The position numbers and the translations under genes were made by a program. From the NCBI GenBank assembly GCA_964495465.1, contig CAZBWE010000022.1, positions 1-29,607 of the forward strand: a stretch of DNA of 29,607 bases, given 5' to 3'. This document shows, one piece after another, positions 1-7,700 of this stretch. Position 1 is the stretch's first letter; every line of letters begins with the position of its first letter. The notes beneath the pieces were generated by a model. That model was not told the origin of the DNA. It saw nothing but the letters and a program-made list of their open reading frames with translations, and did no database searches. Source of the stretch: CAZBWE01 sp964495465 (GTDB lineage Bacteria; Planctomycetota; Phycisphaerae; Sedimentisphaerales; Anaerobacaceae).

Positions 1-336
1 TGTGTGGAGCGTCAGCTTACCATCAATACTGAGCCGCAGGGAGCTTTGGTGTTCTTAAATGACGAGGAGATAGGCACTTCTCCGGTTACGGTTTCGTTTG
101 AGTGGTACGGTGATTATAACGTCAGGATTAGCAAAGAGGGCTGCGAAACCTTAAAAACCCACCGTAAATTGAAAGCCCCCTGGTATGATAAGTTTCCATA
201 CGATTTCTTTGCTATGCTGAGACCAAAAAGAATCGTCGATTCTTACGAATGGACATTCCCTCTCGAGGGGAAAAAGCAAATCAGCCAAGAAGAACTAATT
301 CAAAACGCAGAGGAACTGAAAAAACAGCTAAAGTAG
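1..336 (+). CDS. PEGA-domain lipoprotein, 3' part (5' end outside window)
   Basis: The frame is open from the first base. The first codon is TGT (Cys) followed by VERQLTINTEPQGALVFLNDEEIGTSP. A Cys directly before the mature PEGA domain is what a lipobox cysteine looks like, so the signal peptide and true start are probably just upstream of the window; the GTG at 4 is then not the start. Residues about 4-50 form one PEGA repeat (TINTEPQGALVFLNDEEIGTSPVTVSF...GDYNVRISKEGCE), a beta-sandwich found in surface proteins and usually of unknown partner. The rest (WYDKFPYDFFAMLRPKRIVD, then a charged C-terminal helix) resembles small planctomycete PEGA lipoproteins. The gene ends in a bidirectional terminator shared with the convergent gene. 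The PEGA call is firm; the lipoprotein call is inference because the signal peptide is not visible. Confidence 0.8.
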   Translation, partial: CVERQLTINTEPQGALVFLNDEEIGTSPVTVSFEWYGDYNVRISKEGCETLKTHRKLKAPWYDKFPYDFFAMLRPKRIVDSYEWTFPLEGKKQISQEELIQNAEELKKQLK

Positions 337-354
337 AGGATTTAGCGGTTTTTT
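319..354. terminator. Bidirectional Rho-independent terminator between convergent genes
   Basis: Stem GCTAAA (327-332) pairs with TTTAGC (341-346) around an 8-nt loop. A run of six A (319-324) lies on one side and six T (349-354) on the other, so each strand reads hairpin followed by a T tract. It overlaps the stop codons of both the PEGA gene (+) and the RCC1-repeat gene (-). Confidence 0.75.
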
Positions 355-1253
355 CTTAAAAGCTGCACTGTACCGAGGCTAAAAAGCAAAAGGATGGCGG
401 GTTCAGGCACTTCCAGAGCCACAGCATAATGTACGTCGCCTGCAACAATGGCGACAAAGTCATTGCCTATAGGTATGTCCCATGGCTCACCATACCATCC
501 GCTGCGGCCCCAAGCTGCGAGTGAACCATCGGACTTAAGAGCGAAACTGCATTCATCACCCGCCGCAACCGCAATAAATTCACCCACAGGAACGTTGCAT
601 TCTCCGTATGTGTTGTCACCCCACGCTACAAGCGAACCATCGGACTTAAGAGCAAGGTTGTGAAAGACACCAGCTGAAATGGCAACAAAGTCACTACCAG
701 CAGGCACATCACTAATGGAGCCCCATGCTACAAGCGAACCATCAGATTTAAGAGCAAGACTATGATAATATCCAGCCGAGATGGCAACGAAATTATTACC
801 TGAAGGCACGAAGTTATCGAAGCCCCATCCCACAAGAGAACCGTCAGACTTAAGAGCGATACTACCATCAACACCCGCCGAGACGGCAACAAAATCGTTG
901 CCCGCAGGCACATCACATTGTCTTCTGTTGTTCTTACCCCACGCTACAAGCGAGCCATCTGATTTCAAAGCCACGCTGAAAGGCCCGCCTCCGTCAATGG
1001 CAATAAAGCCGTTACCTGTAGGCACATCGCACTGTCCGTAGGCGTTCGAACCCCACGCTATGAGCGAACCATCAGATTTAAGAGCAACTTGGTGTCCAGA
1101 GCCTGCCGCAACAGCAACAAAGTCACTACCTACAGGTACATCGCTGTCATTATTTACCATTACAATACACCCTGCGAAAGATGACTCATAAGCCCACGGG
1201 ATAACCACAGCTAAAACCACAACTAAAACTGTGCAATTTGGTTGAATTTTCAT
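342..1253 (-). CDS. RCC1-like repeat protein with PEP-CTERM sorting signal
   Basis: An exported beta-propeller-like surface protein. A signal peptide (KIQPNCTVLVVVLAVVIPWA...SFAG) is followed by six near-identical units with the core ALKSDGSLxAWG, spaced about 34-38 residues, plus a seventh half unit (FVAIVAGDVHYAVALE). The half unit runs straight into the C-terminal signal VPEPAILLLFSLGTVQLLRKNR: a VPEP motif, a hydrophobic helix and a basic tail, the textbook PEP-CTERM layout. The helix should be processed by an exosortase, and one is encoded 9 kb away. Start choice: ATG at 1253 has GAGG six bases upstream; a longer GTG start at 1265 is also open but lacks such a site. Its own promoter lies at 1275-1302 and a terminator isolates it from the epimerase upstream. 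Function beyond surface display or protein binding is unknown. Confidence 0.88.
   Translation of the reverse strand: MKIQPNCTVLVVVLAVVIPWAYESSFAGCIVMVNNDSDVPVGSDFVAVAAGSGHQVALKSDGSLIAWGSNAYGQCDVPTGNGFIAIDGGGPFSVALKSDGSLVAWGKNNRRQCDVPAGNDFVAVSAGVDGSIALKSDGSLVGWGFDNFVPSGNNFVAISAGYYHSLALKSDGSLVAWGSISDVPAGSDFVAISAGVFHNLALKSDGSLVAWGDNTYGECNVPVGEFIAVAAGDECSFALKSDGSLAAWGRSGWYGEPWDIPIGNDFVAIVAGDVHYAVALEVPEPAILLLFSLGTVQLLRKNR
523..1085 (-). repeat. Coding tandem repeats of the RCC1 gene (six copies of a ~20-bp core)
   Basis: On the plus strand, GAACCATC(G/A)GA(C/T)TTAAGAGC starts at 523, 634, 736, 838 (variant) and 1066, with a more diverged copy at about 952. Spacing is 102-114 bp. It encodes the ALKSDGSL core. 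The nucleotide identity between units suggests recent expansion or gene conversion within the gene. Confidence 0.8.
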
Positions 1254-1274
1254 CAGCATCCTCACTTATATAAT

Positions 1275-1302
1275 ATTATACGAGTGCGTTGTTGACTTTC
1301 AA
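1275..1302 (-). promoter_or_regulatory. Sigma70-type promoter of the RCC1/PEP-CTERM gene
   Basis: Read on the minus strand: -35 TTGAAA (1297-1302, 5 of 6 consensus), a 16-bp spacer, and -10 TATAAT (1275-1280, 6 of 6). The predicted start of transcription is about 15 bases before the ATG at 1253. It follows directly after the terminator of the epimerase, so the PEP-CTERM gene is a separate transcription unit. Confidence 0.7.
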
Positions 1303-1304
1303 GC

Positions 1305-1335
1305 AAAAAATGCTCAAACTTCAGAATTTTTTGAG
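1305..1335 (-). terminator. Rho-independent terminator after the epimerase gene
   Basis: On the minus strand, CTCAAA (1330-1335) pairs with TTTGAG (1313-1318) around an 11-nt loop. It is followed by CA and six T (1305-1310). It ends the export/sorting transcript before the RCC1 gene promoter. Confidence 0.6.
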
Positions 1336-1377
1336 GTTTTTATGGGGAAAGTTGGTTCATAGTCTGCGCGGGCATGC

Positions 1378-2316
1378 TTATAGCAGATTTTCACGGTACC
1401 AATCTATAGCTCTTTGCAGGCCTTGTTTGAATTGGACTTTCGGTCTGAAGCCGATTATTTTTTTTGCAAGGGAGATGTCAGCCAGAGAGTGCTTAACATC
1501 ACCTGGCCGAGGTGGTTCGTATTTCGGCTTAATATCCTTGCCAAGCAGTTCATTAATTATGGCGATAGTCTCGTTTACGGTTACGGCCTGTCCGCAGGCG
1601 ATATTCAGGACTTCGCCAGTTGTGTGTTTTACCCTTGCTGCAAGTAAATTGGCCTCGACTACATTGTCCACATAGGTAAAATCACGGCTTTGCAGGCCAT
1701 CACCAAATACTGTCGGCGGTTTATCCTTCAATATGGCTGTTACAAAGGCCGGTATTGCAGCGGCGTATTGGCTGGTGGGGTCCTGATGTGGGCCAAATAC
1801 GTTGAAATAACGCAGCGAAATCGTCTCTATGCCGAAAACTCTGTGGAATACCGAGCAATAATACTCACCGACAAGTTTGCCCACTGCATAAGGCGAGAGG
1901 GGTTGTGGAGGCATCGTCTCGACCTTTGGCAGGGTTGGTGTATCGCCATAGGCTGAGGAGCTTGACGCATACACAAAACGCTTTATACCGGCGTCGCGGG
2001 CGGCCAGAAGAAGTGTAAAAGTGGCATCAACGCAGTGCTTATGGGTAGCCGCAGGATTATCAACACTAAGCGGCACGGATGGCAAGGCGCCCTGGTGTAG
2101 AACGACATCGATATCCTTCATCGCCGAATGAGCAACTTCCTCATCACCCATATCGGCCTCGATGAACTCAACTTTGTCTATTATGTCAGTTAGGTTGCTT
2201 TTTTTGCCTGTAAGCAGGTTATCGACAACCCTTACAAAGCAACCTTCTGAAATGAGCTTCTTGCAGATATTTGAACCGATGAATCCAGCTCCGCCGGTGA
2301 CTAAGAATCTTTCCAT
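1378..2316 (-). CDS. NAD-dependent sugar-nucleotide 4-epimerase (GalE/WbpP-like SDR)
   Basis: A cytoplasmic extended short-chain dehydrogenase acting on UDP-sugars; most similar in style to UDP-GlcNAc/UDP-Glc 4-epimerases of polysaccharide loci. Visible features: the NAD-binding GGAGFIGS loop at residues 8-15, the acidic residue after beta-2 (VVDN, residues 31-33), the YASSSSAYGD strand (about 116-125), and the catalytic YxxxK (Y143, K147). Downstream are SLRYFNVFGPHQDP and the substrate-pocket segment QSRDFTYVDNVVEA. Length (312) is normal. It is the last gene of the minus-strand export/sorting locus, about 100 bp after the autokinase with a palindrome between them, and is followed by a terminator. 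Its likely job is to supply a precursor sugar for the exported polysaccharide. The exact substrate cannot be read from sequence; a UDP-glucuronate epimerase or a dTDP-glucose dehydratase relative is less likely. Confidence 0.85.
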   Translation of the reverse strand: MERFLVTGGAGFIGSNICKKLISEGCFVRVVDNLLTGKKSNLTDIIDKVEFIEADMGDEEVAHSAMKDIDVVLHQGALPSVPLSVDNPAATHKHCVDATFTLLLAARDAGIKRFVYASSSSAYGDTPTLPKVETMPPQPLSPYAVGKLVGEYYCSVFHRVFGIETISLRYFNVFGPHQDPTSQYAAAIPAFVTAILKDKPPTVFGDGLQSRDFTYVDNVVEANLLAARVKHTTGEVLNIACGQAVTVNETIAIINELLGKDIKPKYEPPRPGDVKHSLADISLAKKIIGFRPKVQFKQGLQRAIDWYRENLL

Positions 2317-2352
2317 AAATCAACTCTTGTAAAAATTCTTAAGTATAGAAAT

Positions 2353-2386
2353 GACCCCATTTCGCAGGATATTGCAAAATGGGGTC
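2353..2386. repeat. Intercistronic palindrome (10-bp perfect arms)
   Basis: GACCCCATTT (2353-2362) and AAATGGGGTC (2377-2386) are perfect inverse complements around a 14-nt loop, and two further GC pairs can form inside. Neither strand has an immediate T tract, so it is not a canonical terminator. It sits between the autokinase stop and the epimerase start. Confidence 0.6.
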
Positions 2387-2420
2387 GTCTCGTTTTCCAT
2401 ATTTACTATTGTGCGTTTTG

Positions 2421-4652
2421 CTAAGCTGAGACAGCGGCAGATTGCGCTTTCTGGTATTCCTGATAGGACCTGAATTGCTCCTGGAAGTAACCGCCCTTTA
2501 TAGTTCTTGCTGCAAAGAGCACACAGCCAGCTATTTTAGCACCAACTTCCGATAGCTCGCGAATAGTTCTCTGAGCTGCTCCTCTTCTTGTGGCGGCTGC
2601 ATTGAAAACCAAAATAGTTGCGTCGGAAAATCTTGCTAATACCTTGGAGTCACTGACCAACAACACAGGCGGGCTGTCAATTATTACAAAGTCATAGTTT
2701 TTACGGAGCTCTTTGAGCATCTCTTCCATACGTGTGCCGCCGAGAAGTTCTGCAGGATTGGTCGGCAATGGACCACAATCGATTATATCAAGTCCATTAG
2801 TTCCGCTGGGCCTTATGGCGCTATTGTAATCGCACTGCTTTGTCAGAATACTGCTCAATCCGTAGTCAAAACTTCCAGCTCCAAGGTCCAAATCTGCCGA
2901 TGCTCCCTTCGGGAAAACTGCTTGTAAACTCGGTCGCCTGAAATTGGCATCTATCAGCAGCACTTTCTTGTTTTCGGTTACCAAAGTTGTTGCAAGATTG
3001 ACGGCTACAGAAGTTTTACCGTCCCCTGCGGAGCCACTGCTGACAAGCAAAACTTTAGAGCCGGCAGTACCAGATAGTGTCAGGTGGGTCTGAAGCTGTC
3101 TATAGCTTTCGCTTGTAATAGAATAGGGCGCCTGACGAACGACTTGATATGGCTCGATTTTGCGAACTTGGTCATCTTCAGAGGTATCGGGTATTATACT
3201 CAAAAGTGGAATGTGTAAAAATCTACCTACATCTCTCGGCGTGCGCACCAAGTCATTGAGTGTTTCGATGAGGAAGGAGAACCCTACGCCGAGTAGGAAG
3301 CCCAATATCATTCCGGCGGGGAAATGGGCCCACCATTTTCGAGTAGTGACCATTTCCAACGGTTCCGGAGCATACCCAACACTCTGAACTTTAGGTGTCC
3401 TGGGGTCATCGTGCATTATCCTTAATTTCTCAATCTGCTCCTTGATTGAGTCGAGCATCGCAATTCTTTCCTCCTTTATTACTACCCGCTGCTCATACTG
3501 TACACGTGCCAGGTCGAGGTCTCTTTTTCTAGCAGCCGTCTCTTCTCTCAAGCGTTCCAACTCTGCTAACCTTTCCTGCAGCACAATTAAAGTATCGTGC
3601 GCATTTGCGAGATTTGCCCGACGTGTCTGTTCCGCTATTTCTGCTTTCCTGATTCTCCTTTTTTCTTTGGTTTCATTTATTGTTTCTTGTAATTGGCGAA
3701 CTACCTTATGATTTTCACCAAACTTTGTAAGTCTGCCGGACAGTGCTGCCTCTTCAAGTGCAGTCTGCTGAGCAAGCATAACCATAACAGGGTCTGTTTC
3801 TATTGCGTTTTCAATCTGCTCGGTAATAGGTCCTGTTGCCAGCTCCTCAAGGTTTTTTATATTGGCTTGGATCTGCTTTATATTAAGGGTAAGTTCATTT
3901 TCATCGAGTTTTAAATTATCCAGCTCTAATTCGATTGTGTGCCGGAAATAACGCCCGGTAGGACTTTCGAGGTCGGTTATACCCCATGCTGTCCGAACCT
4001 CACCTAAGGCTCTCTCGGCTGTATCCAAATCTCTTTGAACTCGTGTTCTTTGTTCCTCCAATCTTGCCAGTTTATCAGAAATCTCTGCTCTTTTTGAACC
4101 TCCTTGTGAGGTAATAAACAGACTTACCATCTCGTTAACTATTAGCGCTGCTTCTATGCTGTCGTTTGAGGTCATCGTTACCTCAACATACTCAGCATCT
4201 CTGTGTGCGAATGCACCAAGGTTCTTTTGTAAATCCTTAATCTGTTTTGCAATGCTGCCTTTGCTCTTATACCATTTGGTTTGTTTCACTTTATCTTTGC
4301 CGAGCAATTCTTGAAGGGTATTCTGCTGTTTTATAAGGTTAGCCATTGATAGACGATGGCCGTATTGGATATCCTTTTGTACCTGAGGTGCTGCGATAAC
4401 CATAGGGTCTGTTTCCACGGGCGGAAGGACTTGAATAAGGGTTTCGGCGGTGTATTTTGGGAAGAATGTTCTTGAGACATACCACGTCACACCGCCAACT
4501 GCCAGACCCAACACGGTCAGACATATTATCAATACTATGTGACGACGTAATATTCCATAAACTTCTTTTGGTGTCATCGGGGCTGCAACGGGAGGCCTTA
4601 ATCCAGCCGGTCCTGCTACCCTATTTACAGCCGCTGGTCTTTCTTCTGCCAT
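2421..4652 (-). CDS. Polysaccharide co-polymerase / BY-type tyrosine autokinase (Wzc-like)
   Basis: An inner-membrane protein controlling polysaccharide chain length and export. From the ATG at 4652: TM1 at about residues 37-57, a Wzz-type periplasmic region with long coiled coil (about 186-411), TM2 at about 444-464 preceded by a proline-rich segment. Then comes a cytoplasmic P-loop kinase with Walker A (SSGSAGDGKTS, about 538-548), Walker A' (LLIDANFRRP) and Walker B (FVIIDSPP). A C-terminal tail carries tyrosines near 722, 730 and 733 for autophosphorylation. This single-chain arrangement is the proteobacterial-type fusion. Start: GGAG lies six bases before the ATG; the upstream in-frame TTG (4664) is less likely. 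It follows the TPR gene in the exosortase locus and pairs functionally with the SLBB export protein. Confidence 0.9.
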   Translation of the reverse strand: MAEERPAAVNRVAGPAGLRPPVAAPMTPKEVYGILRRHIVLIICLTVLGLAVGGVTWYVSRTFFPKYTAETLIQVLPPVETDPMVIAAPQVQKDIQYGHRLSMANLIKQQNTLQELLGKDKVKQTKWYKSKGSIAKQIKDLQKNLGAFAHRDAEYVEVTMTSNDSIEAALIVNEMVSLFITSQGGSKRAEISDKLARLEEQRTRVQRDLDTAERALGEVRTAWGITDLESPTGRYFRHTIELELDNLKLDENELTLNIKQIQANIKNLEELATGPITEQIENAIETDPVMVMLAQQTALEEAALSGRLTKFGENHKVVRQLQETINETKEKRRIRKAEIAEQTRRANLANAHDTLIVLQERLAELERLREETAARKRDLDLARVQYEQRVVIKEERIAMLDSIKEQIEKLRIMHDDPRTPKVQSVGYAPEPLEMVTTRKWWAHFPAGMILGFLLGVGFSFLIETLNDLVRTPRDVGRFLHIPLLSIIPDTSEDDQVRKIEPYQVVRQAPYSITSESYRQLQTHLTLSGTAGSKVLLVSSGSAGDGKTSVAVNLATTLVTENKKVLLIDANFRRPSLQAVFPKGASADLDLGAGSFDYGLSSILTKQCDYNSAIRPSGTNGLDIIDCGPLPTNPAELLGGTRMEEMLKELRKNYDFVIIDSPPVLLVSDSKVLARFSDATILVFNAAATRRGAAQRTIRELSEVGAKIAGCVLFAARTIKGGYFQEQFRSYQEYQKAQSAAVSA

Positions 4653-4724
4653 TTTATTCTCCAATCAGAATTTACCCATAAAGTAAGTATTGTATGTTTT
4701 CTTATATCTTATATTAATCGCGAA

Positions 4725-4744
4725 ACGTGTCATACATAACACGT
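4725..4744. repeat. Hairpin directly after the TPR gene stop codon
   Basis: ACGTGT (4725-4730) and ACACGT (4739-4744) are perfect inverse complements with an 8-nt loop. The second arm touches the TPR gene stop codon. There is no T tract, so it may stabilise or process the transcript between the TPR and autokinase genes rather than end it. Confidence 0.4.
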
Positions 4745-7700
4745 CACTGCGAAAGACGTTCAATAGCAGTCCTTATTCGCTTATTTGCCTTTTTCGACAA
4801 TTTATCTGCCCCTATTTCTAATGCTTGTTTATAAGAAGCAAGGGCTTGGTCTTTTGCTCCAAGTTCTTCTTTTACCATACCAATATGCTCATACACCTCC
4901 GCTGGAGCAAGGATTTCGTCCTGCTCATACTGTTGGGAGGCAGCTGCCAAAAACTCGGCAGCCTTTGAAATTTGCCCATTTTTATACAACACATAGCCGT
5001 ATGTATCCAAGAAGTCTGCCTTATTTGGGCTTGCCTCAACCGCCTTTTTTGCATATTCAAGAGCATCAGAGAGTCTTTCGTTACTTTGGGCAAGCATATA
5101 CGCTAAATTATTCAGAACACTGGTATTATTCGGCATTTTGACTAACAAACTTTCGTAAACTGCGATAGCTTGCTTAAGATAGTTATTATCGGATGTTTTT
5201 TCATAGGCTAAGGTTAAAATCTCCGCTTTATTCACAGTATAGTTAGCTCCGCGTAGGGTATCTGACCCAGCTATTTCGATACATTTATCGAGATAACCTA
5301 CCGCTTCGTCGTACTCATCATTAATTTTAGACAGATTAAACATTGTCCAGTTAGCCGGGAGTGAATCAGGATCCCCTTGGATTTTTTGCTTGCAATACTT
5401 GGAAACCTCTTCAGGTCCGAGTAGTAAGAACATTCTTAGCAAAATGTCAGAGGCAAGCGTCTCATTTGTTCCTGCATTGTCAACGGCCTTTCGGCAATAA
5501 TTTATGGCTGTGTTTTTGTCGCCCATCTTCATTTTTGCTTCTGCCATCCGCAAATATGCTATAGGGGCATAAACTCCATGAATGTATTTACCACCCTCTT
5601 CAATAACTATGTCTAATTTTCCGGGATTCCATATGCCATCCTTTGCATCTGGGCTTCCTGCTGCCAATACATGTGTTTGCAGATATCCATCAAGTGCCAT
5701 TGCATACTCTTCGTCTACCGTTTCGAGTTTCGATAATTCGGGATACTCTTGTCTCTTGAGTGTATATGCTTTTGTATATAATTGCTCAGCTTTGTTGAAA
5801 TTGCTATCGCTTAAAAATAGAGCCCCGGCTCGATTGTACCACAATGCGTTGTTAGGAAACTTTTCTAAAGTATCTTCATAGAGTTTTCTTAATGTATCTT
5901 TTCTGCCGAGCTTAATATAAGTTTGTTCAAGCAATATTCTGCCTTCTATAGAAGCGCCTGGTATGTCAATCATATTTTTAAGTTCGATTATAGCATCGTC
6001 CATACGGCCCATCTTCAGATAACATTTTGCTAAGCTGAGTCGGGTATCAGTCTCATCTGATAGTTGTTTGCTTTTATTAAGGTCGGAGATTGCCTGGTCA
6101 TAATTTGCCATAAAAAGATTGATCTCGCCTCTCAATCGCCATGCAACTGCATCCTCCTGGTTACTCTCGAGGTTTCGATTTGCCAGCGTCAATGCCTTTT
6201 CAAGTTGTCCTTGTCTCATTGCCAGCCATGCTTCAAGCAGTACTACTCTGGATTCATCCGGATACTTTTCCTTGAAGCTTTGCAGTAAGTGTTCAGCTTC
6301 CTTAACAAGACCAATCTTAAGAAAAGTCTGAATCTGAACCAGGTGGTTTTCTGCGTTACTTTCAATTGATACAAGTTCTTCGGAGTATTTTTTCGATGCC
6401 TCCTTATCAGCAGTTTTTGCCGCGATAAGTACAAGTCCTTTGAGTATGTTGCTATCTTTTGGATTGATTTCGTACAACTGCTCCAAAATATTCTTGGCCT
6501 TCTCAAATTGGCCTTGTTGATAGTAGTGACTCCAGAGCAATCCTTGGTCTTCCGATTCTTGAAGCAATTGCTGAGCCATATCATCTCGTCCTATCTCGTA
6601 GTAATATCCTGCGTAGCTATTAAGCATTTCTTTGTCATGTGGGTTGACTTTTTTGGCCTGCTCGAATGATGAACCAGCTATTGTAAAAAATGCCTCCTTG
6701 CGTTTAGGATCTGTTTCTTCGATAGCTAATTTGGTTGCGAGTTGTCCGATGCGTGTTGAGTTGCGCACACTCGGTGCGTATGTTTGTATGTTTTGACGGA
6801 TTGCCAGTGCTCTTAGTGGTTCCGTTTGACCTATATAATCAGCATAAAAGTCAAGTAGCTGAAAATCGTTTGGATTTAAGGCCAATGCTCTGTCTAAAGC
6901 AGTTCTGGCATCAATTAATTGCTCGGAAGAGACATTATCGCCGAGCTTTTGATTACGTTCGAACAATGTAACTGCCAATACTTTTGCAATTGTCCCATCC
7001 AATGGATTAAGGGTTGCTGCTTGTCTAATATCCGCAATGGATGCGTGCTCATTTCCAAGAACACTATGAACTCTGCTTCTGAACATATATGCACGTGAAT
7101 ATATGGGTCTTTGTTTCAAGGATTCATTGAGTTTCTCCAATGCATCTTTAGGATTGCCTTTAGCCATAGATAGGCGAGCTGCAAAAACTTGGCCTTTACA
7201 CTTATCGAGATTTTTTATTTGAACTGTTTCTACAATTTGTTCTGCAAATTCCCAATCGTCAGCTTCAACTGCTATTTCAAAAAGATAGTCTGCGGCAAGC
7301 AGTTGTAAATCTACTTCGTCTATTTGCCCAAAAAAGGGCAGGTTATACGTAGTTCCTTTTGGAAGGTTTGCTTTAATAACTTTTTTTAACTCTGAAGCTG
7401 CTTTGTCCGGCTGATTATTCCTTTGATATAATACCCCAAGGCTCGCAGCTCGCAGAATCGGGTCGTTCATATTAGAAAAAACTTCTTCTTTAATTTCGTA
7501 TTGTCTTTGATAAGAAGTTTTTTCTGGTTCGGGCTCAGAAATTATCTTTTTGTAAACCAAAACGTCTGGATTGTCCGGAAAGTATTGTAGATATTGATTT
7601 ACTAAATCTTTGGCTTTGTTTATCTGGCCTCGAGATATGTAATGTCCACAAAGATAGATGACAGCTGATTGTTCGGCATAATTTTGCTCAATAGACAATA

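Noticed and set aside
448..1041. Plus-strand ORFs opposite the RCC1-repeat gene
   Set aside because: They are antisense readings of the repetitive gene; their apparent repeats (EPSDLRA) mirror the ALKSDGSL core. No start signals.
523..1085. Regularly spaced repeats that resemble a CRISPR array
   Set aside because: Spacing is 102-114 bp, the copies lie within a protein-coding frame and encode the repeated core of the RCC1-like units.
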